This document shows, piece by piece, positions 47,196 through 57,466 of a DNA stretch of 64,000 bases (position 1 is the stretch's first letter; the number at the start of each line of letters is the position of its first letter). The notes below the pieces were generated by a model, which searched no databases, was not told where the DNA came from, and saw nothing but the letters and a program-made list of their open reading frames with translations. Made by a program: the position numbers and the translations under genes. The stretch comes from Paludibacter jiangxiensis (lineage in GTDB: Bacteria > Bacteroidota > Bacteroidia > Bacteroidales > Paludibacteraceae), in assembly GCA_945870155.1 (NCBI GenBank), contig CAMBSB010000004.1:1-64000 (forward strand), written 5' to 3'.

Positions 47196-48397
47196 TTAAA
47201 CTTAAATTTATGATTTCTAGCAATGAGATCGATTATAAAAATCTTTACGATGAATAAGAAGAAACTAAATCTAATAAATTCATTATTCATAAAAGACATT
47301 ATTAAATAATAACAAATTAGCCCATAAACAACCAAGCTTGATAAAGATAGTGTTTTGATAAATTGAAAATAAACAATTCTGCCAATATAACCAATTAGAT
47401 ATGAACCAATTAAAATACCGAAAATTCCAAAATCTAAAGTAAAACAATCTAAAAATGTATAAACATTGCTATCAGTAATATAGTTCCATTCTCTAATCAA
47501 TGCGGGGTACGAATCAATTAAACCCAACCTTTGCAACACATAATTTATAAAATCAAGTGAATAAAAACTACTTGAATACTTGCCTTCTTCAGGATAATTA
47601 CCATCAAACAAAATTTGAAAATTATTAACTCCCCCAAATAAATATAATTTTATTTGATAAAAAACATCAGAAAAGTCTTTTGTATCTGAGACCAATATTG
47701 ATTGAGATATTATAAAAACTAAAAAGAGAGTAAAAGCAATTATTACAACTTTAACTATTGGTATTTCTGTCGTTTTTTTTAAAAGTAAAAAACACACTAG
47801 ACTTACAACTAATAATTCCAATAATGGAGCTCGAGTGAAATTTATTACACTTGTCAATAAACCAAAAGCAAAAATTAGAACAAATTGTATTAAACTGATT
47901 TTTTCTTTAATTAATAGAAAAATTGCTATTGGAACATATATACTATAATTGCGAGCAAATAATGTGAAAATAATATTTTCCTTTGTTGCTACATCAAATT
48001 CTTTATCTGTTCTTACATTTGCCCATGATTCAATGCTTGTTATTTGAGCTATCATTTCTTTTAAATTAACAAGGTATGCAAAAAAAGACAACAATACTAA
48101 AATATACAGTACAATCTTTAGTCTATCTAGATTATAGTCTATTAAATATTCACAATCAAATTCTATTAATTTTATTTTATACGAACCTAATAAAAAAAAT
48201 ATCCATGCTAATAGTAAAAGATTTATTGTACTAAATCTTAAATTAACTTCTAATGGAAAGATTAAAGACCCTATTAAAATCAACAACCAGCTTATTGAAA
48301 ACAAATTAACATGATTAATCGGATATGAGTAATTTGTTTTTACTTTAAACCAAATAACAACACCGAGTATCAATAAAAGAATTGTAATTAAAATCAT
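47189..48397 (-). CDS. O-antigen/capsule repeat-unit polymerase (Wzy-like)
   Basis: This 402-residue polytopic protein has about ten to eleven membrane helices and a large periplasmic loop rich in Tyr and Asn (FGGVNNFQILFDGNYPEEGK, SSSFYSLDFINYVLQRL, then IREWNYITDSNVYTFLDC), the hallmark of Wzy-type and oligosaccharide repeat-unit polymerases. Sequence conservation in this family is low, so the call rests on topology and on the position between glycosyltransferases and the flippase. Confidence 0.85.
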   Translation of the reverse strand: MILITILLLILGVVIWFKVKTNYSYPINHVNLFSISWLLILIGSLIFPLEVNLRFSTINLLLLAWIFFLLGSYKIKLIEFDCEYLIDYNLDRLKIVLYILVLLSFFAYLVNLKEMIAQITSIESWANVRTDKEFDVATKENIIFTLFARNYSIYVPIAIFLLIKEKISLIQFVLIFAFGLLTSVINFTRAPLLELLVVSLVCFLLLKKTTEIPIVKVVIIAFTLFLVFIISQSILVSDTKDFSDVFYQIKLYLFGGVNNFQILFDGNYPEEGKYSSSFYSLDFINYVLQRLGLIDSYPALIREWNYITDSNVYTFLDCFTLDFGIFGILIGSYLIGYIGRIVYFQFIKTLSLSSLVVYGLICYYLIMSFMNNEFIRFSFFLFIVKIFIIDLIARNHKFKFKW

Positions 48398-48410
48398 AAT
48401 ATTTAATATG

Positions 48411-49319
48411 TTATTTCAAAATATAAACCTTTAGAATACTTAAAATATACATTTCAGTTATTCTTAATTGTCTAATAATGAATAGTACCCAAATTGGCAC
48501 ATTAAAATAATTTTTAAAATAATAAATTTCACTATTAATTTTCTCGAATTCCATTTTAATATTATATTGATTTTTATTGCTTTTTGTTGAAACTCCTTGT
48601 AAATGTTTAATACTGGAAAAACCATCTAAAACACATTTAAAACCATTGTTCTTAAGTTGTTTCCCTAAAATCAACTCTTCAAGAAATAAAAATGTGCCTT
48701 CATCTAAATAATTATTATCCCGAAAAACATCTCCTTTTATTAAAAAAGCGGCACCATTGATTGATTCACAAATAGTGTATTTGTTTAAATACGGCATTTC
48801 ATATTTATATATATATCTATTGAATACTCTATAAAAAATTTTATTTAAAAATGGACTATTTACAATTAATTGTTCAATAAATGGAACAATACGTCTAACT
48901 TGAATTTGATTTTCGATACTGATTTTTGAAGACACTGTATCTACAATAGGTGAAGCAGCAACCACATTTAAATATAAATTATCCTCAATAGATTTGATTA
49001 ATTTAAAAATAAAATCATTATCCTCAATAATCACATCATTATTTAGGATTAAATAATAATCAATGTGTAGTTTTGAAGGAAATCTACAACCCAAATTGTT
49101 TCCTTTGGAATATCCATGATTAGTATTTGATTTAATGAGTTCTATCCCTTTAGGTAATTTATTTTTCAGAATTTGATATTCAATTTCTTTACTTGCATTA
49201 TCAACAACAAATATTTCTATATTTTTGTAATTTTGTTTTAAAAGATAATTAACAGTAGACAAAGTATATTCAGCTTGATTGTAATTTAGAACAACAATTC
49301 TTACTCTTTTATTCTCCAT
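48411..49319 (-). CDS. Glycosyltransferase family 2 (rhamnosyltransferase-like)
   Basis: This 302-residue protein opens RVRIVVLNYNQAEYTLSTVN with the GT2 pattern. It has FVVDNAS and the metal site LNNDVIIED, then a C-terminal extension with a likely membrane-associated segment (VPIWVLFIIRQLRITEMYIL). The N-x-D variants are typical of the WcaE/RfbF-like GT2 branch. Sugar unknown. It is in the middle of the polysaccharide operon, with 5 bases to the flippase gene. Confidence 0.88.
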   Translation of the reverse strand: MENKRVRIVVLNYNQAEYTLSTVNYLLKQNYKNIEIFVVDNASKEIEYQILKNKLPKGIELIKSNTNHGYSKGNNLGCRFPSKLHIDYYLILNNDVIIEDNDFIFKLIKSIEDNLYLNVVAASPIVDTVSSKISIENQIQVRRIVPFIEQLIVNSPFLNKIFYRVFNRYIYKYEMPYLNKYTICESINGAAFLIKGDVFRDNNYLDEGTFLFLEELILGKQLKNNGFKCVLDGFSSIKHLQGVSTKSNKNQYNIKMEFEKINSEIYYFKNYFNVPIWVLFIIRQLRITEMYILSILKVYILK

Positions 49320-49324
49320 ATATT

Positions 49325-50776
49325 TTATGCTTTCTTGAAAATTAAACTTTTCACATCTTTAACTAATTCATGATAATGAAACAAACCACTAAATCTCACA
49401 AAAATATAGCTTGTAATTATTGCGATAATCCCTTGAAATAAAATATTAAAAATGTATTCATTAACATTCAAATATAAATGTGAGATATAAGACACAAACC
49501 CTACAGTAATACTTAAAATTAATGGTGAAAATAAATCTTTACATTGCTCCAAAATTCCATATCCTATTAATTTTTTTGAATATGCAGCATTAACAAAAAA
49601 ACCTATCCAATAATGAACTGCAAATCCTATAAGTAATATATAGATACCAAAATAAATTCCTAATATAATAACTGGAATAAACAAAATATATTTTAAAATT
49701 TCTGTATTTAAGAAATAATCCGATCTCCCTTTTATATTCATTATTATTTGGTTTGATGCATGTAAGATTGGAGCCATATACGCAATACATAAGATTTTAA
49801 AGTATGGAATAGATGAAATCCATTTATTTCCAAACAACAGTGGGATAAAAGAGTCTGCTATAGAAATTAAAAATAACATTAAAGAAAATGTAATAATCAA
49901 CAAAGGCTGTCCGATTTTTTTTATATAAACTTTTAAATGTTCATTGTCATTCTGAAAATTTGATAAAACTGGATAAGCTACTTTATTATATAGAGTTGTC
50001 AATGTGCCAGAAGGTAAACCTGACATCTGGTCAGCATTAGTATAAAGACCCAAAATAGAAGGATTGTAAATTTTCCCAATTAAAACGTTATAAACATTTT
50101 TAAAAAGAATTGATAACGAATATACAAATAATAATTTTGAGCCAAATCCAAACAACTCTCTAAAAGATTCCTTTGAAAATAAAAAAACAGGTCTCCATTT
50201 TGATATTATCCACAAAAGTAACACCATAAAAATTTGACTTGATACACTTCTTACAACTAAACTCCAAACCCCATAACCATTTAAAGCCATATAAATTGAA
50301 ATACTGAAACCAGCAATAGAACCAATTAATGAAATAATTGCTTGATTTTTAAAATCTATTTTTTTTGTCAATAATGTTCTATGTATAATCCCAAATGAAT
50401 TTATTACTATTGAAATTGAGATAATTCGAATTATATTGATTAAAGAATCTTGATTAAAGAAATTAGCAACGTATGGAGATACAGCAAAAATTAAAAAATA
50501 AATCGTTATTGCAATTGAAACATTTAAAATAAAAACAGTATTATAATCTTTTTCAGTACAATTCTGTTTTCTTATTAGAGCTTGACTAAATCCACTATCT
50601 ACAAATACTTGAGAAAGTGAAGTAATAATAGCTGTCATGCCAATTAAACCAAAATCACTAGGAAATAATATTCGTGCTAATATTATTGTTGATATAAAAC
50701 CTATAGCTTGTGAAGAGAATGTCTCAATAAAATTCCAAAAAAGCCCATGTATAGTTTTCTGTTTTAATGATGTCAT
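49325..50776 (-). CDS. Oligosaccharide flippase (Wzx/MOP family), second copy
   Basis: This 483-residue polytopic protein starts LKQKTIHGLFWNFIETFSSQ and has IGFISTIILARILFPSDFGLIG, the same branch as the protein at 12703-14157 (WzxC-like). The two are similar in length and layout but diverged. It is the translocase for the repeat unit made by this locus. It lies second in the operon, after the sugar dehydrogenase gene. Confidence 0.91.
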   Translation of the reverse strand: MTSLKQKTIHGLFWNFIETFSSQAIGFISTIILARILFPSDFGLIGMTAIITSLSQVFVDSGFSQALIRKQNCTEKDYNTVFILNVSIAITIYFLIFAVSPYVANFFNQDSLINIIRIISISIVINSFGIIHRTLLTKKIDFKNQAIISLIGSIAGFSISIYMALNGYGVWSLVVRSVSSQIFMVLLLWIISKWRPVFLFSKESFRELFGFGSKLLFVYSLSILFKNVYNVLIGKIYNPSILGLYTNADQMSGLPSGTLTTLYNKVAYPVLSNFQNDNEHLKVYIKKIGQPLLIITFSLMLFLISIADSFIPLLFGNKWISSIPYFKILCIAYMAPILHASNQIIMNIKGRSDYFLNTEILKYILFIPVIILGIYFGIYILLIGFAVHYWIGFFVNAAYSKKLIGYGILEQCKDLFSPLILSITVGFVSYISHLYLNVNEYIFNILFQGIIAIITSYIFVRFSGLFHYHELVKDVKSLIFKKA

Positions 50777-50844
50777 TGTTGATAAATCAAATTACTATTT
50801 CGAAAACATTAAATAAGCAAATTAAATATTTTTAAATTTTCATC

Positions 50845-52134
50845 TTACAATCTCCCATCTACCCATCTCCTATCCACTACCGCTTTGGCATCAAAAACCA
50901 CGGCACCTGCATTATAGTACTTTTCAAAGTCAAAGCTTTTGTACTCATCATGTGCCACAGTTAGAAGTATGGCATCGTATTTTTTGTCATCATCAATTTT
51001 AGACATTATTTCAATTCCATATTCGTGCTTTACTTCATCGGCTATTGCCCAAGGATCATAAATATCTACGTTTGTTCCAAACTCATGAAGTTCATTGTAA
51101 ATATCAACCACTTTTGTATTGCGTATATCGGGACAATTCTCTTTGAAAGTAATTCCGAGTATCAACACGTTTGCACCCTTAATTGTTTGTCCTTTGTGTA
51201 TCATTAGCTTCAGGACTTTATTTGCAATAAAGGGCGCAATGCTATTATTTACATGTCGGCCGGATAAAATTACCTGTGGTACATAGCCCAATGACTCAGC
51301 TTTTGAAGCCAAATAATATGGATCCACACTGATACAATGCCCGCCAACTAAGCCTGGACGGTATTTAAGAAAATTCCATTTTGTACCTGCTGCTTCGAGC
51401 ACATCGTTTGTGTCAATGCCAACTTTATCAAAAATTAATGCTAATTCATTTACAAATGATATATTCACATCGCGTTGGGCATTTTCAATAATTTTTGAAG
51501 CCTCGGCGACTTTAATACTTGGAGCTTTGTGCGTACCGGCTAAAATAATCGATGCATAAAGATTATTCACTAAATCGGCTATTTCGGGTGTTGAGCCGGA
51601 AGTTACTTTTTTTATACGGGTAAGTGTATTCACTTTGTCACCCGGGTTGATACGCTCCGGACTGTAACCGGCATAAAAATCTTTATTAAAAATCAATCCG
51701 GATTTTTTCTCAATTACCGGAACGCAATCTTCTTCGGTACATCCCGGGTAAGTTGTTGATTCATAAATTACTATATCATTTTTCTTAATAATTCTACCTA
51801 ACATTTCCGATGCTTTGAGCAGAGGAGTTAAATCGGGCATATTAAAGCTATTGATAGGCGTTGGAACTGTAACTATAAATACATTATAATCCTTTAAATC
51901 AGATTCTTGACTTGAGAAAGCCAAACCCAATTCACTGTTTTCAATACGCAATTTTGTAGCTATTGACAATCCATCCAAGTCGGCTTCTAAAGTGTGGTCG
52001 TAGCCACTTTGCAATTCTGTTACCCTGGTTGAATTGATATCATAACCTAAAACTTTGTACTTTTTACCAAATTCAATGGCTAATGGTAAACCAACATATC
52101 CTAAACCAATAACAGCAATTTTTAAATCTTTCAT
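50845..52134 (-). CDS. UDP-N-acetyl-hexosamine 6-dehydrogenase (WbpA/TviB/WecC family)
   Basis: This 429-residue nucleotide-sugar dehydrogenase has the NAD motif IAVIGLGYVGLPLA at the N-terminus, catalytic C267 in GLVGGHCISVDPYYL and the C-terminal UDP-binding domain with GITFKENCPDIRNTKVVDIY. The segment YESTTYPGCTEEDCVP is typical of enzymes that oxidise UDP-GlcNAc/GalNAc/ManNAc to uronic acids rather than UDP-glucose. It supplies an acidic sugar for the polysaccharide. A strong promoter box lies upstream, so it likely heads the ten-gene operon running to 41856. Confidence 0.9.
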   Translation of the reverse strand: MKDLKIAVIGLGYVGLPLAIEFGKKYKVLGYDINSTRVTELQSGYDHTLEADLDGLSIATKLRIENSELGLAFSSQESDLKDYNVFIVTVPTPINSFNMPDLTPLLKASEMLGRIIKKNDIVIYESTTYPGCTEEDCVPVIEKKSGLIFNKDFYAGYSPERINPGDKVNTLTRIKKVTSGSTPEIADLVNNLYASIILAGTHKAPSIKVAEASKIIENAQRDVNISFVNELALIFDKVGIDTNDVLEAAGTKWNFLKYRPGLVGGHCISVDPYYLASKAESLGYVPQVILSGRHVNNSIAPFIANKVLKLMIHKGQTIKGANVLILGITFKENCPDIRNTKVVDIYNELHEFGTNVDIYDPWAIADEVKHEYGIEIMSKIDDDKKYDAILLTVAHDEYKSFDFEKYYNAGAVVFDAKAVVDRRWVDGRL

Positions 52135-52204
52135 TGATATTCCAAAATTAGAGCGTAAAATAAATATTTTTATTGTTCAAATGCAAAAGGAACGCAAAAG
52201 GAAT

Positions 52205-52213
52205 GCAAAGATA
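52205..52213 (-). promoter_or_regulatory. Promoter box of the polysaccharide operon
   Basis: The minus strand reads TATCTTTGC, a clean match to the Bacteroidetes -7 consensus, 71 bases before the dehydrogenase ATG. Two copies of a TTTTGCGTTCC/TTTTGCATT stretch in the leader are notable but unexplained. Confidence 0.55.
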
Positions 52214-52385
52214 CAAAAAATCAATTAATAAATTTGTTTTGCTTAGAGTATGATATTGTGTTTTCGGAAATTGAAAATTTTAAATTATCTTTGATTTTAA
52301 AATCCGGTGTAATTGCCAACAAACAAAAGATTTCGAAGTAAAATAAAATTGATTTGTATAATTTGTAAAAATGTAATATAAATAC

Positions 52386-53834
52386 ATGATATTTAATTCA
52401 TTAAACTTTGCTTTATTTCTACCAATAGTTTTTGGTCTTTATTGGTTTGGGTCAAAAGGAAATCTAAAACTGCAAAATTTATTACTACTTATATCAAGTT
52501 ATTTCTTTTACGCATGTTGGGATTGGCGATTTATGTTTTTACTTGTTTTTTCAACAATACTTGATTTTTTCACTGGTAAAAAAATATATCTATCTGAAAA
52601 TAAAAGAAGTAAGTTAAACTGGCTGTTAATTAGCATAATAATTAATCTTGGTTTTTTGGGTGTATTTAAGTATTATAATTTTTTCATATCTTCATTTGCA
52701 GATGCCTTGTCAGTTGTTGGATTAAATGTAAACTACTTTAGCATTCAAGTTATATTGCCAGTAGGCATTTCGTTTTACACTTTCCATGGTTTATCTTATG
52801 TTTTTGATATTTACAAAAACAAAATAATTCCCGAGAAAAATTTCATTAACTACTCTGTTTTTGTTAGCTTTTTCCCTCTTCTTGTTGCAGGACCAATAGA
52901 AAGAGCAACGCATTTATTACCTCAGATAACAAAAAAACGACATTTTGATTATTCTAAAGCTGTGGATGGGATGCGGCAAATATTGTGGGGATTGTTTAAA
53001 AAAATAGTAATTGCTGATAATTGTGCTACTTATGTTAATACAATTTTTGAAAATTATACCGATTATTCCGGTAGTTCTTTATTGCTTGGTGCTTTCTTTT
53101 TTACATTTCAAATATATTGCGATTTCTCAGGATATTCCGATATTGCATTGGGAACAGCTCGTCTTTTTGGCATAGAACTATTAAAAAACTTCGCATTTCC
53201 ATATTTTTCAAGAGATATTGCTGAATTTTGGAGAAGATGGCATATTTCTCTTTCTTCGTGGTTTAAAGATTATTTATATATCCCTTTAGGCGGTAGTAAA
53301 GGAAATATGTGGTCAAGAATCCGTAACACATTTATCATTTTTTTGGTCAGTGGTTTTTGGCACGGGGCAAACTGGACATATATTTGCTGGGGTTTGTTAA
53401 ATGCAATTTACATTTTACCTTCAATTATATTTAAAACTAATAGAAAAAATCTTGAAATAGCTGCAAAAGGAAAATTATTTCCAAACTTTCATGAAATTTC
53501 AGCTATATTTATAACATTTTGTTTAACTATATTAGCGTGGATTTTTTTCAGATCGGCTACAGTAATTGATGCTTTAAGCTTTATCAAAAGCATTTTTAAC
53601 AGTTCATCATTCACTCCACCTGACTTTCCGGGTTTTAACTTATCTTTAAAATTAATTTTTATAATAATTGTTTTTCAAATTATTGAATGGCTTGGTCGGG
53701 AACAAAATTATGCTATTGCTGGTATTGCAAATTATGCAAACAGAACTTTACGTTGGATGGTTTATATTTCGATTATTTTTGTGATTTTAATTTTCAGTGG
53801 TGTTAATCAGGAATTTATATATTTTCAATTTTAA
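52386..53834 (+). CDS. MBOAT-family O-acyltransferase (AlgI-like)
   Basis: This 482-residue polytopic protein has the AlgI/DltB pattern: about ten helices, SFYTFHGLSYVFDIYK, RWHISLSSWFKDYLYIPLGG and the catalytic-site block FLVSGFWHGANWTYICWG with its invariant histidine. These proteins pass acetyl groups across the membrane to surface polysaccharides. The SGNH-like gene follows after six bases, as AlgJ/AlgX-like partners do. A likely -7 box TATCTTTG is at 52286-52293. Confidence 0.92.
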   Translation: MIFNSLNFALFLPIVFGLYWFGSKGNLKLQNLLLLISSYFFYACWDWRFMFLLVFSTILDFFTGKKIYLSENKRSKLNWLLISIIINLGFLGVFKYYNFFISSFADALSVVGLNVNYFSIQVILPVGISFYTFHGLSYVFDIYKNKIIPEKNFINYSVFVSFFPLLVAGPIERATHLLPQITKKRHFDYSKAVDGMRQILWGLFKKIVIADNCATYVNTIFENYTDYSGSSLLLGAFFFTFQIYCDFSGYSDIALGTARLFGIELLKNFAFPYFSRDIAEFWRRWHISLSSWFKDYLYIPLGGSKGNMWSRIRNTFIIFLVSGFWHGANWTYICWGLLNAIYILPSIIFKTNRKNLEIAAKGKLFPNFHEISAIFITFCLTILAWIFFRSATVIDALSFIKSIFNSSSFTPPDFPGFNLSLKLIFIIIVFQIIEWLGREQNYAIAGIANYANRTLRWMVYISIIFVILIFSGVNQEFIYFQF

Positions 53835-53840
53835 TTTTAA

Positions 53841-54764
53841 ATGAAAAAATTCGTCAAAAATCTTTTAATCTTTTCAACTATCGTTACAATAATATTTGCT
53901 CTAACAGTAATATCAAATTTTTATTTAATAAAATCTGAGAGTCTTATTAAGTCAAATCAAAAAAAAATTATTGTACTTGGCGATTCGAATATCGAATGCG
54001 CCATAGATGATTCTATTTTTTTTAATGCTCAAAATTTAAGTGCTTCTTCAGATTCATATTATTATTCGTACTTAAAGATTAAAAAAATATTAAACAACAA
54101 AAACAATATTGATACTATTTTATTGGCTTTTGCACCTCATAATATATTCGATAACGGTTGGCTTTTGAGTGAAAGTCATATTTACACTCGTTTTGCAACA
54201 TACTATCCCTTAATGAATTGGGATGATTTTTCATTTCTATTCTTTAGTAAACCAAAGGCAGTAATTAGTGCTTTTCCACGCATAATCAAGCAATCAATAA
54301 TAAATTTCGATAACAAATTTAATCCTCCTATAAAAGATTTTACTTATGGTGGATTTGATAGAATTGAAAGAAATGTACTTCCTGAAGTGCGTAAAAAACT
54401 AATAAAAGGTGAAAAAATGCCTTTTTTCAAAATACCTGATAACTTTGAAATCGCTAAAAAAGAAGTGCTTTATCTTAATAAAATTATTAACTTATGTAAT
54501 TCAAAACAAAAAGTGTTATTTCTAATTAACACTCCAAAAAGGATTGAACTGCTAAATTACCCAAAATATGGCGTAAAAGAATTTAATGCTTTTTATCTGA
54601 AAAATTACAAATCTGTTCACTTTATAGATTTATCAAAAATGGACATTCCTGAAGATTGTTTTGGCGATTTTGTTCACTTAAATAGTAAAGGATCTAAATT
54701 GTTTTCAAATATTCTACAATATAAAAGAATTGAATATTTGTATGAAATATATGGTGTAAAATAA
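53841..54764 (+). CDS. SGNH-like periplasmic acetylation partner
   Basis: This 307-residue protein is anchored by an N-terminal helix (FVKNLLIFSTIVTIIFALTV). The SGNH block I is IIVLGDSNIECA with S49, and the block V Asp-x-x-His is in CFGDFVHLNSKGSKLF. It fits the AlgJ/DltD-like proteins that receive acetyl groups from the MBOAT partner and transfer them to the polysaccharide. Compared with AlgJ it is shorter. It is translated just after the MBOAT gene. Confidence 0.82.
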   Translation: MKKFVKNLLIFSTIVTIIFALTVISNFYLIKSESLIKSNQKKIIVLGDSNIECAIDDSIFFNAQNLSASSDSYYYSYLKIKKILNNKNNIDTILLAFAPHNIFDNGWLLSESHIYTRFATYYPLMNWDDFSFLFFSKPKAVISAFPRIIKQSIINFDNKFNPPIKDFTYGGFDRIERNVLPEVRKKLIKGEKMPFFKIPDNFEIAKKEVLYLNKIINLCNSKQKVLFLINTPKRIELLNYPKYGVKEFNAFYLKNYKSVHFIDLSKMDIPEDCFGDFVHLNSKGSKLFSNILQYKRIEYLYEIYGVK

Positions 54765-54955
54765 TAATCAAAAAACCCAAAAATTAATCTCATAAATTTA
54801 TTATAATTTAAGCATTCATCATCTTTTGAATTCAATTAGATCAAATTTCATTAAGCTCAAAACATTTCAAAATTAAATCAAGAAATAATTAAAATTTTCA
54901 TCTTTAATTACATAAAATTAAGTACTTTTGCTAAGCAATTTATTATACTGAAATT

Positions 54956-57247
54956 ATGAAAAAAAGAGAGTTAATTTTGTTGTTTTCCTTCTTTTTAATA
55001 CCTTCAATTTATGCCCAAAAAGTGGGGCTTGTGCTAAGTGGTGGTGGTGCTAAAGGAATTACGCACATTGGGATTATTAAAGCCTTAGAAGAAAACAATA
55101 TCCCTATTGATTATATTACCGGTACCTCTATGGGAGCAATTATTGGAGGATTATATGCCATGGGATATTCTACAGATCAAATGATAACAATTTTCAAGTC
55201 GAATGATTTTAAAAATTGGTCCACAGGTGACGTAGACCCTGACTATAAATTTTCATATTTGCACGACAGTCCCAAACCATATTTTGTTGAAATTCCATTT
55301 AATATCAATAGAATTGATTCATTTATTTTAAAGTCATTTATTTTACCCTCCAACTTGATTTCGCCTCGGCAAATGAATTATGCATTTTTGCCGCTTACTT
55401 CTCAAGCCAATGCAATAGCCGGAGGTGATTTCGACAAGTTATTTGTTCCATTCAGATGTGTGGCATCAGATGTTTATAACAAAAAAGCAGTTGTATTTAA
55501 TCAGGGTAATTTAGGTGATGCTATACGTGCCTCCATGGCATATCCTTTTGTTTTTAAACCTATTAATGTTGATGGACGTTTGTTATTTGATGGTGGAATT
55601 TTCAACAATTTCCCTGTGGACGTAATGCGATCGGACTTTAAACCCGGGTTTATTTTAGGAAGCGTTGTAACTGATAATCCTCGTAAACCAGAAGAAAGAG
55701 ACATCGTAATGCAATTTTTAAATATGCTAATGAATAAAACAGATTATACTTTGGCAGAAGATGAAGGCGTTTTGTTGAAATTTGAATTAAATAATATAAA
55801 GTTTTTAGACTTTACAAAAGTGGATCAAATGGTTCAGATAGGATATGATTCAACAATGAAACATATTGATGAAATTAAAAAACGTGTTCAAAACAGAATT
55901 TCAAATACAGAACTTGCACGCAAACGTCTGTTTTTTCAAGCTCAATTTCCGGAATTAAAATTTCAAAATATTATTGTTGAAGGAGTTGATAGTCTTCAGG
56001 AAAGCTATGTAAAACAAATGTTTCATGCAAAAAATAAAATTTTCACGCTCGAAGAACTTAAAACCGCTTACTTTAAATTAATTTCGGATGATAAAATTCT
56101 TGAAGTTATGCCCAAAGCAATATATAATTCTAAAACAGGTTTATTTGATTTGCTATTGAATGTAAAAACACAAAATCATTTAACGGTTAAGTTTGGTGGA
56201 AATGTTTCATCTTCAACATCCAATCAGGCATATTTTGGTTTTAGCTATCAAAATTTAACTAAACATGCACAGTCTGTTAATTTGGATGCTCAATTTGGTA
56301 AGGTTTACAATGGACTTGGTTTAGAGACCCGAATTGAAATTCCTGCTCAAAGAAATTGGTTTGTTAAAATGTCAATAATAATACACAAATTCGATTATTT
56401 TGAAGGAAATAAATTGTTTTATGCCGACAATAGACTTTCGAACTATAGGCAAAATGAAGTTTATGGTAAGCTTAGCTCCGGTTTTACACTAACTATGAAA
56501 GGTAGGATGGAATTTGGGTTGAAATATGGACTGCTCTCAGACAATTATGTATTGAATAAAGAAATAAGTAATAGTAAAGCTGATGAGAGTAATTTTAGAA
56601 TTGGGTGTTTATTTACAAAATTTGAAAGTAATACCTTAGATAATTATATGTATCCCACAAAAGGCTATCTTTATGCCGGTTCAATTCAGGGTTTTGGTAG
56701 TGAAGAATCATTTCAATCAGAAACAAATCCTGCATTAAATATTAAAAACATAAAAGAATCGTGGATACAAACAAAGGCAAAATATGAGAATTACACCGCA
56801 ATAAGTAATAAAATTACATTGGGAACTTATGCTGAAGCAACATATTCAAATCGTTCATTATTAAACAATTATATGGTTAGCGCTATTCAAGCACCTGCAT
56901 TCAGACCAACCCCTCATAGTCGTTCGGTTTTTAATGAATCTTTTAGTGCCAATAAGTTTTTGGCGGTAGGACTTAAACCTATTTACAATATTAACAACGA
57001 TTTTCATTTAAGAGGTGAAGCATATTGGTTTTTACCATACAAAACTATACTTTCAGCCAATGATATGTCGGCTTATTTGTCAAAACCTTTTGCAAAATCA
57101 CAATTTATGGCTGAAACATCTGTTGTTTACAACTTAAAATTTGCTACCGCAGCCATGTTTGTAAATTATTATAGCAACTCTATTAGCAAATGGAATTTTG
57201 GAGTTAATATTGGATTATTACTTTTCAATCCAAAATTTACAGAATAA
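54956..57247 (+). CDS. Patatin-like phospholipase with POTRA-like and outer-membrane barrel domains
   Basis: This 763-residue protein has a signal peptide (MKKRELILLFSFFLIPSIYAQ), then a patatin domain with the oxyanion loop LSGGGAKG, nucleophile S58 in GTSMG and D212 in FDGGIFNN, an intact Ser-Asp dyad. Residues about 325-395 look like a POTRA unit and about 405-763 like a 16-strand outer-membrane barrel of the BamA/Omp85 type. The layout matches type Vd (PlpD-like) proteins, except that in Bacteroidetes these are often annotated as patatin-like surface phospholipases. A TACTTTTG -7 box lies at 54923-54930. Confidence 0.93.
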   Translation: MKKRELILLFSFFLIPSIYAQKVGLVLSGGGAKGITHIGIIKALEENNIPIDYITGTSMGAIIGGLYAMGYSTDQMITIFKSNDFKNWSTGDVDPDYKFSYLHDSPKPYFVEIPFNINRIDSFILKSFILPSNLISPRQMNYAFLPLTSQANAIAGGDFDKLFVPFRCVASDVYNKKAVVFNQGNLGDAIRASMAYPFVFKPINVDGRLLFDGGIFNNFPVDVMRSDFKPGFILGSVVTDNPRKPEERDIVMQFLNMLMNKTDYTLAEDEGVLLKFELNNIKFLDFTKVDQMVQIGYDSTMKHIDEIKKRVQNRISNTELARKRLFFQAQFPELKFQNIIVEGVDSLQESYVKQMFHAKNKIFTLEELKTAYFKLISDDKILEVMPKAIYNSKTGLFDLLLNVKTQNHLTVKFGGNVSSSTSNQAYFGFSYQNLTKHAQSVNLDAQFGKVYNGLGLETRIEIPAQRNWFVKMSIIIHKFDYFEGNKLFYADNRLSNYRQNEVYGKLSSGFTLTMKGRMEFGLKYGLLSDNYVLNKEISNSKADESNFRIGCLFTKFESNTLDNYMYPTKGYLYAGSIQGFGSEESFQSETNPALNIKNIKESWIQTKAKYENYTAISNKITLGTYAEATYSNRSLLNNYMVSAIQAPAFRPTPHSRSVFNESFSANKFLAVGLKPIYNINNDFHLRGEAYWFLPYKTILSANDMSAYLSKPFAKSQFMAETSVVYNLKFATAAMFVNYYSNSISKWNFGVNIGLLLFNPKFTE

Positions 57248-57313
57248 GTATCGATTTAAGGGATAGATATTAAATTTATTACAAATTCCATTCTGATGAA
57301 TAAGAAAAAAAGC

Positions 57314-57322
57314 TAACTTTGC
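57314..57322 (+). promoter_or_regulatory. Promoter box of the small orphan gene
   Basis: TAACTTTGC matches the Bacteroidetes -7 consensus, about 145 bases before the ATG at 57467. The long leader that would result is AT-rich and shows no hairpin. Confidence 0.45.
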
Positions 57323-57466
57323 AAATAGTTATCATTTAGGACGATACAATGTTAATTTAGTAATCCTATTCAGACAAAAAATAATACCATACTTGCATAT
57401 TTTGTGGTAATATTTAAATAAAAAAATCAGAAATTCAATAGGCATCAAACTTTTAATTTAAAATTT

